Shown here: in pieces, positions 38,709-50,700 of the stretch
Layout: each line of letters starts with the position of its first letter
Position numbering within the stretch: position 1 is the first letter of the stretch
Origin: Fragum whitleyi
Lineage: Eukaryota > Mollusca > Bivalvia > Cardiida > Cardiidae
Direction of reading: 5' to 3'
DNA length: 64,000 bases
Assembly (NCBI GenBank): GCA_948146395.1
Contig: OX411547.1
Span: 54,861,566 to 54,925,565 of the forward strand
Position numbers and translations under genes: made by a program
Notes under the pieces: model-generated
Databases searched by the model: none
Told to the model about the DNA's origin: nothing
The model's input: only the letters and a program-made list of their open reading frames with translations

Positions 38709-41700
38709 ACCCGAAGTCTACTCAATTATTTGTTTATATAGTATTATATAAATGTCCTTGTATAAAACATTTATACAATCACATCGTAATCAACACACTG
38801 AGACAAGGAAATGTATAAATGCAAAAAGAAGAAAGAATAAGAAAAAAGGAAACATATAAATCGTTGAACGCTTATTCCAAACAAATACACCACCTCGTTG
38901 AATAAATTGTTTGTGATATTGCGATTTTGAAACTGCGTGACAAAATAAGAAACACATTGACGATCTTTCACTTTGTGAAGCATGATTTCGGAAATGTAGG
39001 CCCGTGTGATTTTTTGACCTTGCAATAAAACTTTCTTTGTGTAAAATGTTATTTATTCACAACAGCGTTTTTTGTTTGTTTTTTTTTGCACAAGAAATGT
39101 TCATACTAAGGAAAAATTAAATGATAATGATAATAAATACATATAGATAAATAAGTCTTATTTTGTTAAAAGCACAGAAAGACCAGACTTGGTTAAAGTT
39201 AGATCCATGTTCTTCATGGTGTAGGGGCCATATATCAGATACTCATTTAGAATCATTAAAATATTTTAGGATAAGTTCCTTGTAGCACTGTTGTTTTTCA
39301 TATTGCTTGATAAAACTTAAGTGTTAAAAAACCATGTAGGGTTGAGTTTAATCTTCTCGTGTGTCTATGGTTTTTGAAAGGGTTTTTCAATATACCATAG
39401 ACCCCAGATCAAAGAGCGGTCAAATACTAAAGCAGAAGTTATAAGTTACAACACGTGCGCTAAATAGACACTGGTGTCAATTAAGCGTCGTACGTGACAT
39501 ATGGTATTACGTAATCGTATTTAACTTCTATCACATCTTCATGATGAAGATATATCCATAAAAGGGGTGTTCTAATTGTGCGTTCAATAATTCATGAATT
39601 TGGAAAATTAAATGGATTCGTAAGAGGTAAGTGTTAAAAAAAAGCTGCACAAAAAGAAATGATATTCAAGTGAAACTCAGAACTACAAAATCATTAATTT
39701 TGAAACAATGAAGTGCGCAATTTCAATGTATTTAAAAGCCCTTCCAAATATAAGCATGTGTTCAAATTTGAATAATTACCAAAATGAAATAGCGACTCGT
39801 AAATAGTTGCGATGGAATTATTCTCCCTTTTTTAAATTGTCTCTATCTCTCGAAATGTTTTCGTCTTTTATTTTTCACTAGAGTAAAACATTATATCTAT
39901 GTTGAACTAGCATTCTATCGTATGTCGTTTTTGTTGTCTGGTTTTATTTTTATTGTTATTTATTATATTTTATTTATTTTTTGTAATTTTTTAGTTAATC
40001 ATTTACGATCGATTTGTGTCGAACAATAATGCAATTACTATTATGGAAATAATGAAAATGCGGAATAGTCAAATGAAAGAATTCCAAATAAACTTATCAA
40101 ATCAAAGTGATTTCTCAAAACAGTAGATTTTAAGTGAAGGATATCTATTTCGACCAAAAAATATGAATTCATCAAGTAGAAAACTCTGACCAGATATCTC
40201 AGCGATTTATTCACCCAACTAAAATCAAACGCCGCTTTTTTCAGTATTTCAAATAAAAAAATCCCAAAGTCGGTCGAAATAGTTTCTAATGACATTTAAG
40301 TTTTGTTTTGAGTGATAAAAGTTTGATAATCTATTTAATTAATAGTTGAAATAGACTGATTCATCCGGATAAATTTCAATGAAATAAAGAGTGGAGAAAA
40401 GAAGGATGCCCCCTCGTTTGCATTGTTATGTCCCTTTGACTGAAGAGTACGCAAGGGAGATAATTACGTGAAATACCTCTATTCACCAATCTGTGACTGT
40501 ATGCGCAAAGTCAGATAACTAGGAATATTTCGTGAAACTTTCATCCAAATACAACGAGAAACATGTGCACGCGCAAAGCGGGGTATTATTTGTAAACGAC
40601 ATGCAACATCTTGTCAGCCGGAACATAGGAGCTGGTTTCTAATTGTGGTCCGGCTGAAAAACAACAAAGTCGTCACCGTTCGGGTGTCAACTAAGTTGGT
40701 CCATGGTTTACGTAACAATTAGGTACATTTGAACTATTTTGTTGAAGTGTGTAAAGGTCGTTCAGAAAGAGAAACTAGACCGCTAAAAGAAGCTATAACA
40801 TAATTCTACGAAAAACAGGCCGCGACATTACCAAATGAGCAGATCACGTGATTGGCTTGTGCTGCTGTTTCAATTCTACGAAAAACAGTCTGCGAAATTA
40901 CCAAATGAGCAAATCACGTGATTGTCCAGTGCTAATGTCAATAGCTGACTGGATTGGATTTTACTTGCCACATGATTTCCAAATATAGTAATGCAAACAT
41001 GCGATACTAGAAAATTCATACGCAACTTTCAATAAATATCGTTTAAACATAAATTAGCGTGTTAATAATTTACATGAAGTGATAGTTGTGTATTTGTTCA
41101 ATATTATTACTTTTTGATGAAATAAACTGTATGTAAATGTCAAGTTGAGATATACAAAATAGGCCGAAGTGTAATCACATCCTGTTCACGTGATATGTGT
41201 TATCAGAAAACCCGAAATGAAATTATCTTGTGTTCATTTTGCGGTTTTGTTAAATCTAAGTTGGAATTGCTCCGCATTCCAACTTAAAAATACATTCAAG
41301 TTTTACACATAGCTTCCTATTTTTTCAAAAACCTATGAGACGCTAATACTTTGAATAATGTTAGTAAAATCGCGATTTTTGTCAATCAAAATTTATTTTG
41401 AATGACGTTGGTTATTCTATATTTCTAAATGGGTTTGAGCGTTTTTGAATGGTTTGAGTGAGTGTTTGAAATGAATAAATGGAGCGCTGAGTGAGCGATT
41501 TAAAATGGTTTTGATTGAGGTGAATGTCAATTTCACGATGTATCTAACTGTATATGATATATATATTTAAAAGGCATAAATCTACTTACCATTGTTTACC
41601 AGAAAGCTTTTTTGGATTTTTTCAGTTAACATTTGTAAGTGGTTTTATGCCTTTAAAATATCAGGCTTATGACATCTCTCATCTATTGTTACATTAATTC

Positions 41701-44700
41701 TTAATTTAAAGATGGCAGACAGGAATGAGTAGTTTCTAGGTTAAATGAGTTATACTCAGGATTTTAGATTATTTTGGGCCTACATTAGTGGATTCTAGGC
41801 CAATTCTAAGGTTGTTTTACAAATTTATGCCTTAAATGATACATTTTGAATAGCATTCGAGATGGCAGCAAGAAATATACTCCAAAGAAAAGTTTGAGAT
41901 TGCAAACATATATTAGAAAATGATTCATTTTAACTAATGAAAATACAGGTCACTATTTTGAAATTAGAAACGTTACATTAAACCCTATATGAAGTAGTAC
42001 TGTCTTTTAAGATGGCAGCCAATATAACATAAATATCGTATTTCTATTGTCTTTACATGTTTTGACAAATTAAATTATGATATTTGCGGAATTAATGTGT
42101 TGGCAATCTCTTTAACTCGAATAATCTCTTCTAGGATGACAAAGTGGAAGCCAACAATACATTCTATAAACATGAATAACTAAATAAAAAAGATAGATAT
42201 TATTTATCTAAAATGAACTGGCACTCATTAACTTCCGTCAGTGCTTGAGTATTCCCGCAGCGTAACTTAATTTCATTCACCGTTTTAGTTATATTACTAC
42301 ACCTCTTCTGTAAAAAGTCGCGGTAGTACAGTGGTTACACACGCCTTCCCAAATTTAGATAAGTTATTGGATCGAGTTCAATTCCCGGAAGAGACACACA
42401 TTTTTATTATTGTGATTATCATTAACATATTGTTCCCTTTTTTTTTTGTTTGTTTTTTCGTTTTTGTTTTAAATTAAATTTCTTCATAATTTTTTTATAT
42501 TAGTTCTTTTGTCAGTTGCGCTTAATATATATTTTTTTTATCATTCAAATTGATTGCTTGCACCAATAAAGATTATTGATCAAGGGTAAGATTTGTTACA
42601 TACCTAAATGAAGAAAAAAAACCCTATAAATTGTTAGTAAGCTTTTACATAATAGTAGTCCAAATAAAGATCTGATTTGATTCATGATATTGACTTATGT
42701 GATACGAAGAGAATAGAGTTTTTGAAGCTAATAACCTAATTACACCTAAAAAGGAATTCGATTAACGCGTTCAAACACTGTATATGTTTTTAATTTCATA
42801 CCTTCATTAATTTTAAAAAGTGCCCCTTCATTTCTTAAATACAGATCTAGATACATTTCAAAATATATAATTATTTTCCGTAATTGACAATGATTTATAG
42901 ACAGGACATTGCAATGGTCAAATTGAGTCTGACGGAAAGGCTGTGCCGAATACCAATTGTCTTATGCAACACTTTCAAAAATATCAAAAGTATAAAAATG
43001 GGTACTTAAAAAAGTGCTACCTTAAATTGAAATATTTCTGGTCATGGTCCGGCTTGAACTCGTGATCTCCCGATTAAAGGAAAGCTTCCTAGCCACCACC
43101 GCTAAGTTTCCATGTGCACAATGAGTTGTGATACATATTTCTACATCTTAACTTCGCGAGTATAAGTCTATATTATGAAACATATTTATCGACCATCAGT
43201 AGGGGTCAAAAGGAATATTAAATGAGTGCCAGGTCATTGTAGATGAATAATAAATACCTTTATTTCCTCCGAAACAGGAGAGTGAAAACATATTACATAC
43301 CCATTCGGAACATCACTCGGCCAATCTCAAGATCAACCTCGGATGTACATAGACGGACTTTTTTTTTAAAAAAAACACGCGAAAACATTGGAATAACTCG
43401 ATGTCGTCAGTTAAAATAGCGTTAGCCCTCGAAACTTTGAGTGAAGACATTCGACGTCGCCAACACTTCTCGTCTAAGTCACTGACGTGAAAAATTCGTA
43501 TCCTTATATAAATATCTTTATATTCTTAAATAACGGCTGAAATATCTTATTTTTTGAGAATGATTTGTCATTCTCAAAAATTAAGATTTTTCAGCCTTTA
43601 TTTACTGTAAAAGATATAAATCTAAAGATAGCGCCGGTTGTTTACGCCCTAGTTTTTCTTCGCTGTTTCCGCCTAACAAAATGCACAATTTTGTTACATA
43701 CCCATCCGCCTTACATACATCCGAGGTCTGTTACAGTTTACGGAAATGGCCGAGTGATGTTCCGAATGATTAAATATCTACTAACAAAATGCAAACATAT
43801 ATACAACGACTAGAAGGACAAAAATATAATAAACAAAAAAAATCGACAGACAGTCAAAATGTTTTCGTCTCTATCAGATGGATTGGCACGAATCAGTAGT
43901 ATCTTGTTATAAACATAAAGGCCGTTACAACTGTTTCATACTAATTTAACAATTTGGTCAAATACTGGAAATTATATGATGAATATTTTGAAAAATCCTT
44001 GTTTTAAGAAAAAAATGTTTTTATCTTAATTATTTATTGTTGCTAGTTCAGAATGGATATGTTATATTGCGCTTAAGATTATTTTCATGATAATCAGAGC
44101 ATATAATCGCTAGAGTTTCTTTGTTAAATATTCTGATAGATTCATTGTAGCATACCACATCCATATTAGTATGTATTATCTTGAATGTTTATAAGTGGAA
44201 AGGGAGTTGTTCCGCCGAGGCTTACATGGCTTTGTTTGTTTGTTTGAATGGGTTTCAACAATTTCGCAGTTATATCGCGGCGGTCGGAGCACATAACAAT
44301 GGATTCCTGATATTTCTTTCACCTGTACTACCATTACACCCTTTCCTAGCCTCCGACTGATATCTCACATAGGTTTACGATTATCTACCCATTGGTGAGA
44401 GACAAACGTCGGAAAGTATATTTGCCGCCACTGGGGATCGCACCCACGACTTCCAGATTGGACGTCTTATGCCTAACCAACTGCGCTATGGTGGCGGCTT
44501 ACTTGGCACTACAAAAATACTTTAACCCTTTCCTGTTTTACAAAATTTTGGACCTGTCCAAATTCAAAGGTTTTGCAGACGAAAATTTAAAGTGGATTTA
44601 ATTTGAAATATTACCATTCAGTAGGGTAGAAAATAGTGTGGAAAAAGAAGAAATTGCTTGTCAGAAACTATTTCTTCTTTTTTCACAATGTTTTCTCAAT

Positions 44701-47700
44701 CCTAAAATCACCGGCACGTAAAAAGCAGGGATTAGATAGCAAAGGGTTTAGTGGGAAATTTAAATTTCTTGTTTTTGTTCACAACTGATCAACAGGTCAT
44801 GTAAGCATGATGGTTGACTATTCTGTGTTACCCTGATGTATTGGGTATTGCTTGAGAAAAATGCAAGTACTCCTTGGATTTGTCATTGCGATAAATGAAA
44901 AAATATTCTATCTTTATGTATGTTGCAAATTACTAGTGCACAGAGTGACAAAAAACTAATTTATGAAAAAAGTTCACATCCTCGAAATCGCATTTGTTGG
45001 TGATTAAGTGCCGTTACAGCTGCGCACGATTGTCATTAAATACCCTCTTGTCTGTTTTTATCTTCAATTTGTTTGCATTTGATATATTATGAGATGTGCT
45101 CAAATTTTATCTGGATTATGTCAATTGATCATTGATACGAAAAAGAAGAATATTCATATTAACGGGAAATTTTATATGCTTAATCATGCATAACAACGGA
45201 AGCAGTTGAATGATTTAAATCGATTTCAAACGCAAAAGAATACCTTGGGGCTGGGTGGCGGCGCACAGTACATGCAGTTGGCAACGTTGTCGGAAATTCA
45301 GACAAGTGCTGCTGTGAAATTTAGCTTGTTAAAAACTGTTATTTATGGACAAAGGAGGACTTAAATCGTCCAGTCTTTAAGCTGTGTTTTTATGTTTTTT
45401 ACATTAGTAAATCGAATTAAACACTTTTGTAAATCAGCGATATCTTCCATAGACTTGGCAATTGACCTCCCTACAGTTGCCCGGATGAGCTCCTTTCTGT
45501 CCATTTATCCTCCCTTTTCCTCCATCTTTTCTATTAAATTTTGGAGCATCGAAACGTCTTCACTTTTGAAAAGAAAGTATTTGGAAGAATGAATCCATCC
45601 TTTTAATCTTGACAATTTAATTTAAGGCCAACATCCGAGCGGTCAGATGACGGCGTTTAGAACGTTTCAAACGATCACCCGGCCACTGTTTAAACGAGTC
45701 TTGTCAATAAAATCTACGGTCTACAGTCAAATTTCTTCAAATTATCGAATACATATTTCTTCAACTCAATCAAATTTCAATGATGATAACTGATAGAGGA
45801 GAAAAAAATATTTACAAAAGAAGACAAAAAGAATTAGGCTTTTTATATACTTCGCCGGGCATTCGTTATATAAGGTAAATACGCGTGCATCTTTTCAATT
45901 ACATAGTCATACGTGGATTGAATTCCAACAGCGAATGATACCAAATTCAGTATTTTGCTTGAAAAACCAAATTTTGCTTGGCAAAATCCGGATAATTTTT
46001 TTAACAACCCCCGTACAAGTTTGCAACAGTATTGTGGCTTTATTGTACGGCTGTAATTGTTCTCATCATTTTTCACCATGTTAAGATTATCAATTTGGAT
46101 CAATTATCGAAGAAGCTGGCTCACACAATGGTGAACAAATTGAGCAAATGGGCTAAATAACAATAAAGATAATTCAAGATAGAATAATAATTCCCTTTCC
46201 AGTTCAAAAGTGTCGAATGATGCAAAAAGCAAAATGCGCCTTCATTTAACAATATCGCGAAATTGACAAGTTGAATGATTTAGGAATGATTTTGGAATTA
46301 ATTTGAGTGATTGTGCGGAGCGAGTTATGAGTGAAATTAAAGGTAGGTAAACCAACATGGCTAATTTTGTTCAAGATGAACAAAATAAGCAATATTAACT
46401 ACCCCCCCTTTAATAAAACATACGAAATTTTCTGTTTGTGTGCCTTCATGGGCCAATCGGACACCTCAAAATCCACTCAGGCCAATAAAATCGTGGAATA
46501 ATTAGATCGATTTGAATTAAATGTTGAATGTCTTTTGGTCGGTTTAGAAAAGTCTTCTCAAGATTTTTGAACGTTTTTGATCGATTTGAGTGAGTGTTTG
46601 GAGTGAATGATTTGTGCTCTGAGTGAGCGATCTAGAATGATATCGATCAGAATAATTGTCAATTTCCTGATGTAACTGACTGTATAACAAAACTTATTCG
46701 GTAGACAAAGAGCCCACATGTTTATAGAGAGTGACCTTTTTTGTCAATATTCTCAGGGCAAATTAATACTCAATTATATACTCGCACACAATGAATGGGC
46801 ACCACATGATTTTTTTGTATATTTATTTATCGTACCGGAAGTTAAGACTTGAATATCAATTTGGAAGGATCTACAACAGATCATTTACTACACATTGCTG
46901 CATGTATGGCTCTAACCCTAGACACGGCTGAATGTCTCTGAACTAAGGACTTTAAGAAAACGTTAAAAACCATTAGTCTTATATTTGCAATATAGGGTTT
47001 GAAACTTTTGTCACCATTCAATTTATTGTAACATAATATTGCCACTTTCTCAATAAATACATTTGCAACCTCTATGTGGAAAAGTTGCCATAGCCCGGAC
47101 AGTTAATTTGAGCATATGCTAGCGATTCTCATCTTTCATGAATATACCTTACCGTAAACGCCTCCGATGGACCCAAACACGTCGTTTAAGATTCAGATCA
47201 TTTTCTTTTCAAAGGGGCATTTAAATGAGCAATCTAAATGGTCATTTTGAAACTAAATGGTCATTTAGAAACCATTTATAAACTAAATAACTCAAATATG
47301 TATTGTCAACAAGTTCCTAGCGTTGTCACAATAGTTCAAATGAATTTGATAATAACTTGAAGGAAAAATAGTGTGCTGCCATCTTGAAAATAATGTGTTG
47401 TTATACTTTACATCTGAACGAAGTCGTCAAAAATCTGATTTAATTTAATAAACAGATCATCATATACTCATGCTTGTCATTAAAGTACATGCATTAAACT
47501 CTCTTAACAGACTGCCATCTCGACTGCTAAACTGAATTTAGAATTTTCGAAATTTCAAATTTTTTGAGGTCATAAACCAGCTTGCAAAAGTTTATGTACA
47601 AAACCCTAAAGGCTAAAACACATTTCTAAGATTCTGATATTTCTCACGGATCTAGAATTGCATTTCATAACATGAATTGGCTGCCATCTTGATAACCATA

Positions 47701-50700
47701 CTCATATCCTAAGACATGCTATGCTTTTATTTTGTTACATAACTAAATGTAAGTATATCAAATATTAAAATGACCACTCAAATCGGTTTTAAATTCGAAA
47801 GAGGGTGGCCTTCGGAGCCGTTGGCTTGATTTTGAATCGACCTGGCTGATATCTCGCTTTTTTTCTATATGCTCAATTATGGCAAGATACCATCAACCAG
47901 ATTCTGGATGGGGAAGGCCTTTGCTACAAGAATCAGTCAAGAAAAAACTTTGAACCCTACTTCCAGATTCAAGTAAATATGCCATATTTCTGTCGGACTA
48001 AAAAAACCTTTTCTTCTGAACCAGAAGAATGGAATTTTAGCTCATTTACCCTTATAAATATAGCTAATATCACGAATTAGCTTATTTCAAAGTTATTTTC
48101 TGAACTTGGAGCCCTACAGCCTTGGAAATTGTCATGGACCATCAAACTTTATTGAAATAGCCAAAAATCAAGAGTTTTTGGCCAGCAGGGGCAAAACACA
48201 AGGGAGAATTTTGGAGGGGGGTCTCGAATCAATTTAGGAATCTTTGAAAATTTGATGTTCTTCGGAGCCAGAAGCCCTACAATATTGAAATATGGCATGG
48301 ATCATGGTCTGAGATGCAAGACTTTTAAAAAGTGCCAAAAATGATCATTGTTGAGCAATCAGGCGTAGAGCATTAGTGGGGGGGGGGGACAAGACCAAGT
48401 GGCTATTAATAAAAAAAAACAGATCTATAAAATGTTTCTTTTCTACTACCAGGTTTCAAACGGCCTTTATAATAGATTAAATGATCAGTTCATATACCTT
48501 TATTATAATAAATATAATCATGGCTTTTTGGCTACCAGGGACAGAGTATTAAAGGGAGGATGTAAGTCTTGGGACTATGTAAAAGTTTTAAAATATCCTT
48601 GTCCAAACCAGAAGGCTAACAGCCTTTTTAATTGGAATGGATCATCAGTTCATATATACTTTTGTGAAAATACATCAAATAATTAATGTTGTTCTACTAG
48701 GGGCGGAGCACTGAGGGAGTGGGTAGATCTTTGATCGACATAGAAATCTTTAAAAAAAGTCGTCAAAAAAAGCGAAACCATATTGCCAATTTCAACCCCA
48801 GTAGGTAGGAAGCGTTCCAGTTAACATAGCTGAAATGATTGAATATGTGAACATTCCTTTTTTGTGGTTGCATACACAGATTTAGCTAAAAGAGATTTTT
48901 CTCAGGTGAGTGACTAAGAGCTGACGTGTCTCTTATTTGAGGCTTCTTGCCCTCGGGTAAGTAAAATAACAGGGATTATAATATGAACTACGTCGCGGGA
49001 GTGAAATTAATTATGCAAATGATCCCAGAGCGAATAGCAAAACTATTTGAAACCGCGAAAATGACGTCATAATGAACATTTTGTGACGTCAGTTTTAAAC
49101 GGCGTAATAAGTTAAGCGGATAATTGAAATGTTGAATTTCAAGAATTTGATGACTTTTTCGCAAAAAAATCGGGTCATATTATAAATAAATAGAATATAA
49201 AGTGTGTGCTCATAAAATACCACATTTATTAAACTCGTCATCTAAAACAGACAAAAACTCGGCGCAGCCTCGTTTTCATCTTTCTATAGATGACTCGTTT
49301 AATAAAATCGGTATTCCATGACTGCTCATACAATATCCATTGTGTATCTGAGGATGGCACTAAATAGATCGTTTCAAAGAATGGAAAAGTTCATTTGATT
49401 TTGGACAAGTAGAAATTCACACTTCACAAGTAAAGAATGTCCATAATTATTTTCCATACCCCTGAGTATACGAAATAACCTATTGATTAACATAGCCAAT
49501 ACACGCAATATGATATTGTCATCCCGAAAAATGACAATATCATTTATCGTGTCTTAGCGGTTTACAGTTAAAAACATCGTGAAATTGACACTTATTCCAA
49601 TCAAAATCATTATCCATCTTTTACTCAGCGCTTCATTCCAAACACTCACTCAACTCGATCAAAAACGCGCCGAAATCATTAGAAAACATTTAAAAATCGT
49701 TCAAGAATTACAACAATAAATTCAAATTGATCTATCTATTCTACGGTTTTATTAGCTGCTGTGGATTTTTTAAGTGTCTGATTGGTCCACGAAGACCAAT
49801 AGGGGCCATTGGATTGGGTTTTGAGAAAATCGACTGTGTAGGTGGGTGGAGTTTTCTTGACTCCGGTCCATATACTCAAATGTTGAAGGTGATCTATGAT
49901 TGGTCAATATTATTGAAATTCAAAATTGTTTGGATATTTTTCAGCGATTATAATCTGTTGTTGAAATACAATCGAAAAATTAAAGATTTTAAACTATTTT
50001 CCCGGTCAAATAGCTATTTAAAAACATGGGTATTTTTGCTTGAGGGGCCGGTAAAAACAGCTTCGCGGTAAGGGTCATCTCAAAAATGGCCCAAAAAGTC
50101 GTAGAGAAAAGGGATCATGCCATACTAATTTTTAATTCATTTCATGCGCAAATGAACGGGCCTCAATTTAAGACAGGTTTGAACACTCTCGCATTCTCTT
50201 GGACTGAGCTAGGACCGGAAAGGTTATAATGGCCGATAACGGAAAATGAATTAGTTCCTCTATACCTAAATGGTATATATGCAAATAAGTGCATGTTCTT
50301 TTATTAATTGTCTTGTAAGAGTTACTTCGTCCGCTTAGAGTTTTTATTTTAGGTTACTTAATCACTAAATATCGAGAAAAATATTCTTTTAATGATATGT
50401 CAAGCTAAAATGGCCAATTCGGTATTCATTTAGTGCTTTTTGACAGTAAATACACCACGCTCGCGGGACAATAGCACCCATTTCTTGCATTTTTTATTCA
50501 TTGAATGTGTGTCAGTGCCTTGCATTCTTTGCATGTATATATTGCAAAATAGTTTTCTTTAATCTGACGGTCGATTTTTGTACCCGGAAGTAATTAGGAC
50601 TATTACGTAATAAGATAAACTTAATCTTGGGCCGTCTCTAGAAGGAAAAATATACTCCACTGGTTCGTCGTAACTTGATATTGATTGGATTTTTTTAAGT

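Larger units (their letters stand above)
37140..40552. repeat. ~147 bp tandem array, minus core, split by TIR element
   Basis: About eight units contain GTTGCGTTCACAAGAATTTT (37306, 37453 and on to 38174), CATGACGCGGCTAAAATTC and GTGAAAGTTTCATCCAAATC. On the minus strand the last phrase is the shared core (GATTTGGATGAAACTTTCAC). The array resumes at 40481 after the insertion at 38229-40480 and ends near 40552. Confidence 0.8.

Noticed and set aside
38771..40295. Transposase of the 2,252 bp TIR element
   Set aside because: The two ~84-codon minus-strand frames show no DDE, zinc finger or helix-turn-helix pattern that I can recognise and are far apart.
41626..41634. 9 nt microexon between TTTTTTCAG and GTAAGT in intron 5
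   Set aside because: Splice sites look good, but joined to exon 5 it gives ACT then TAA, an immediate stop, so it does not fit the gene.
42310..42395. Functional tRNA-Gly gene
   Set aside because: Insertion in the variable region and unpaired acceptor ends; more likely a SINE head or pseudogene.
49727..50071. 114-codon plus-strand frame, the longest in the window
   Set aside because: It starts in a broken MITE and runs into the 407 bp repeat; the second copy of that repeat does not keep an equivalent start. No recognisable domain.
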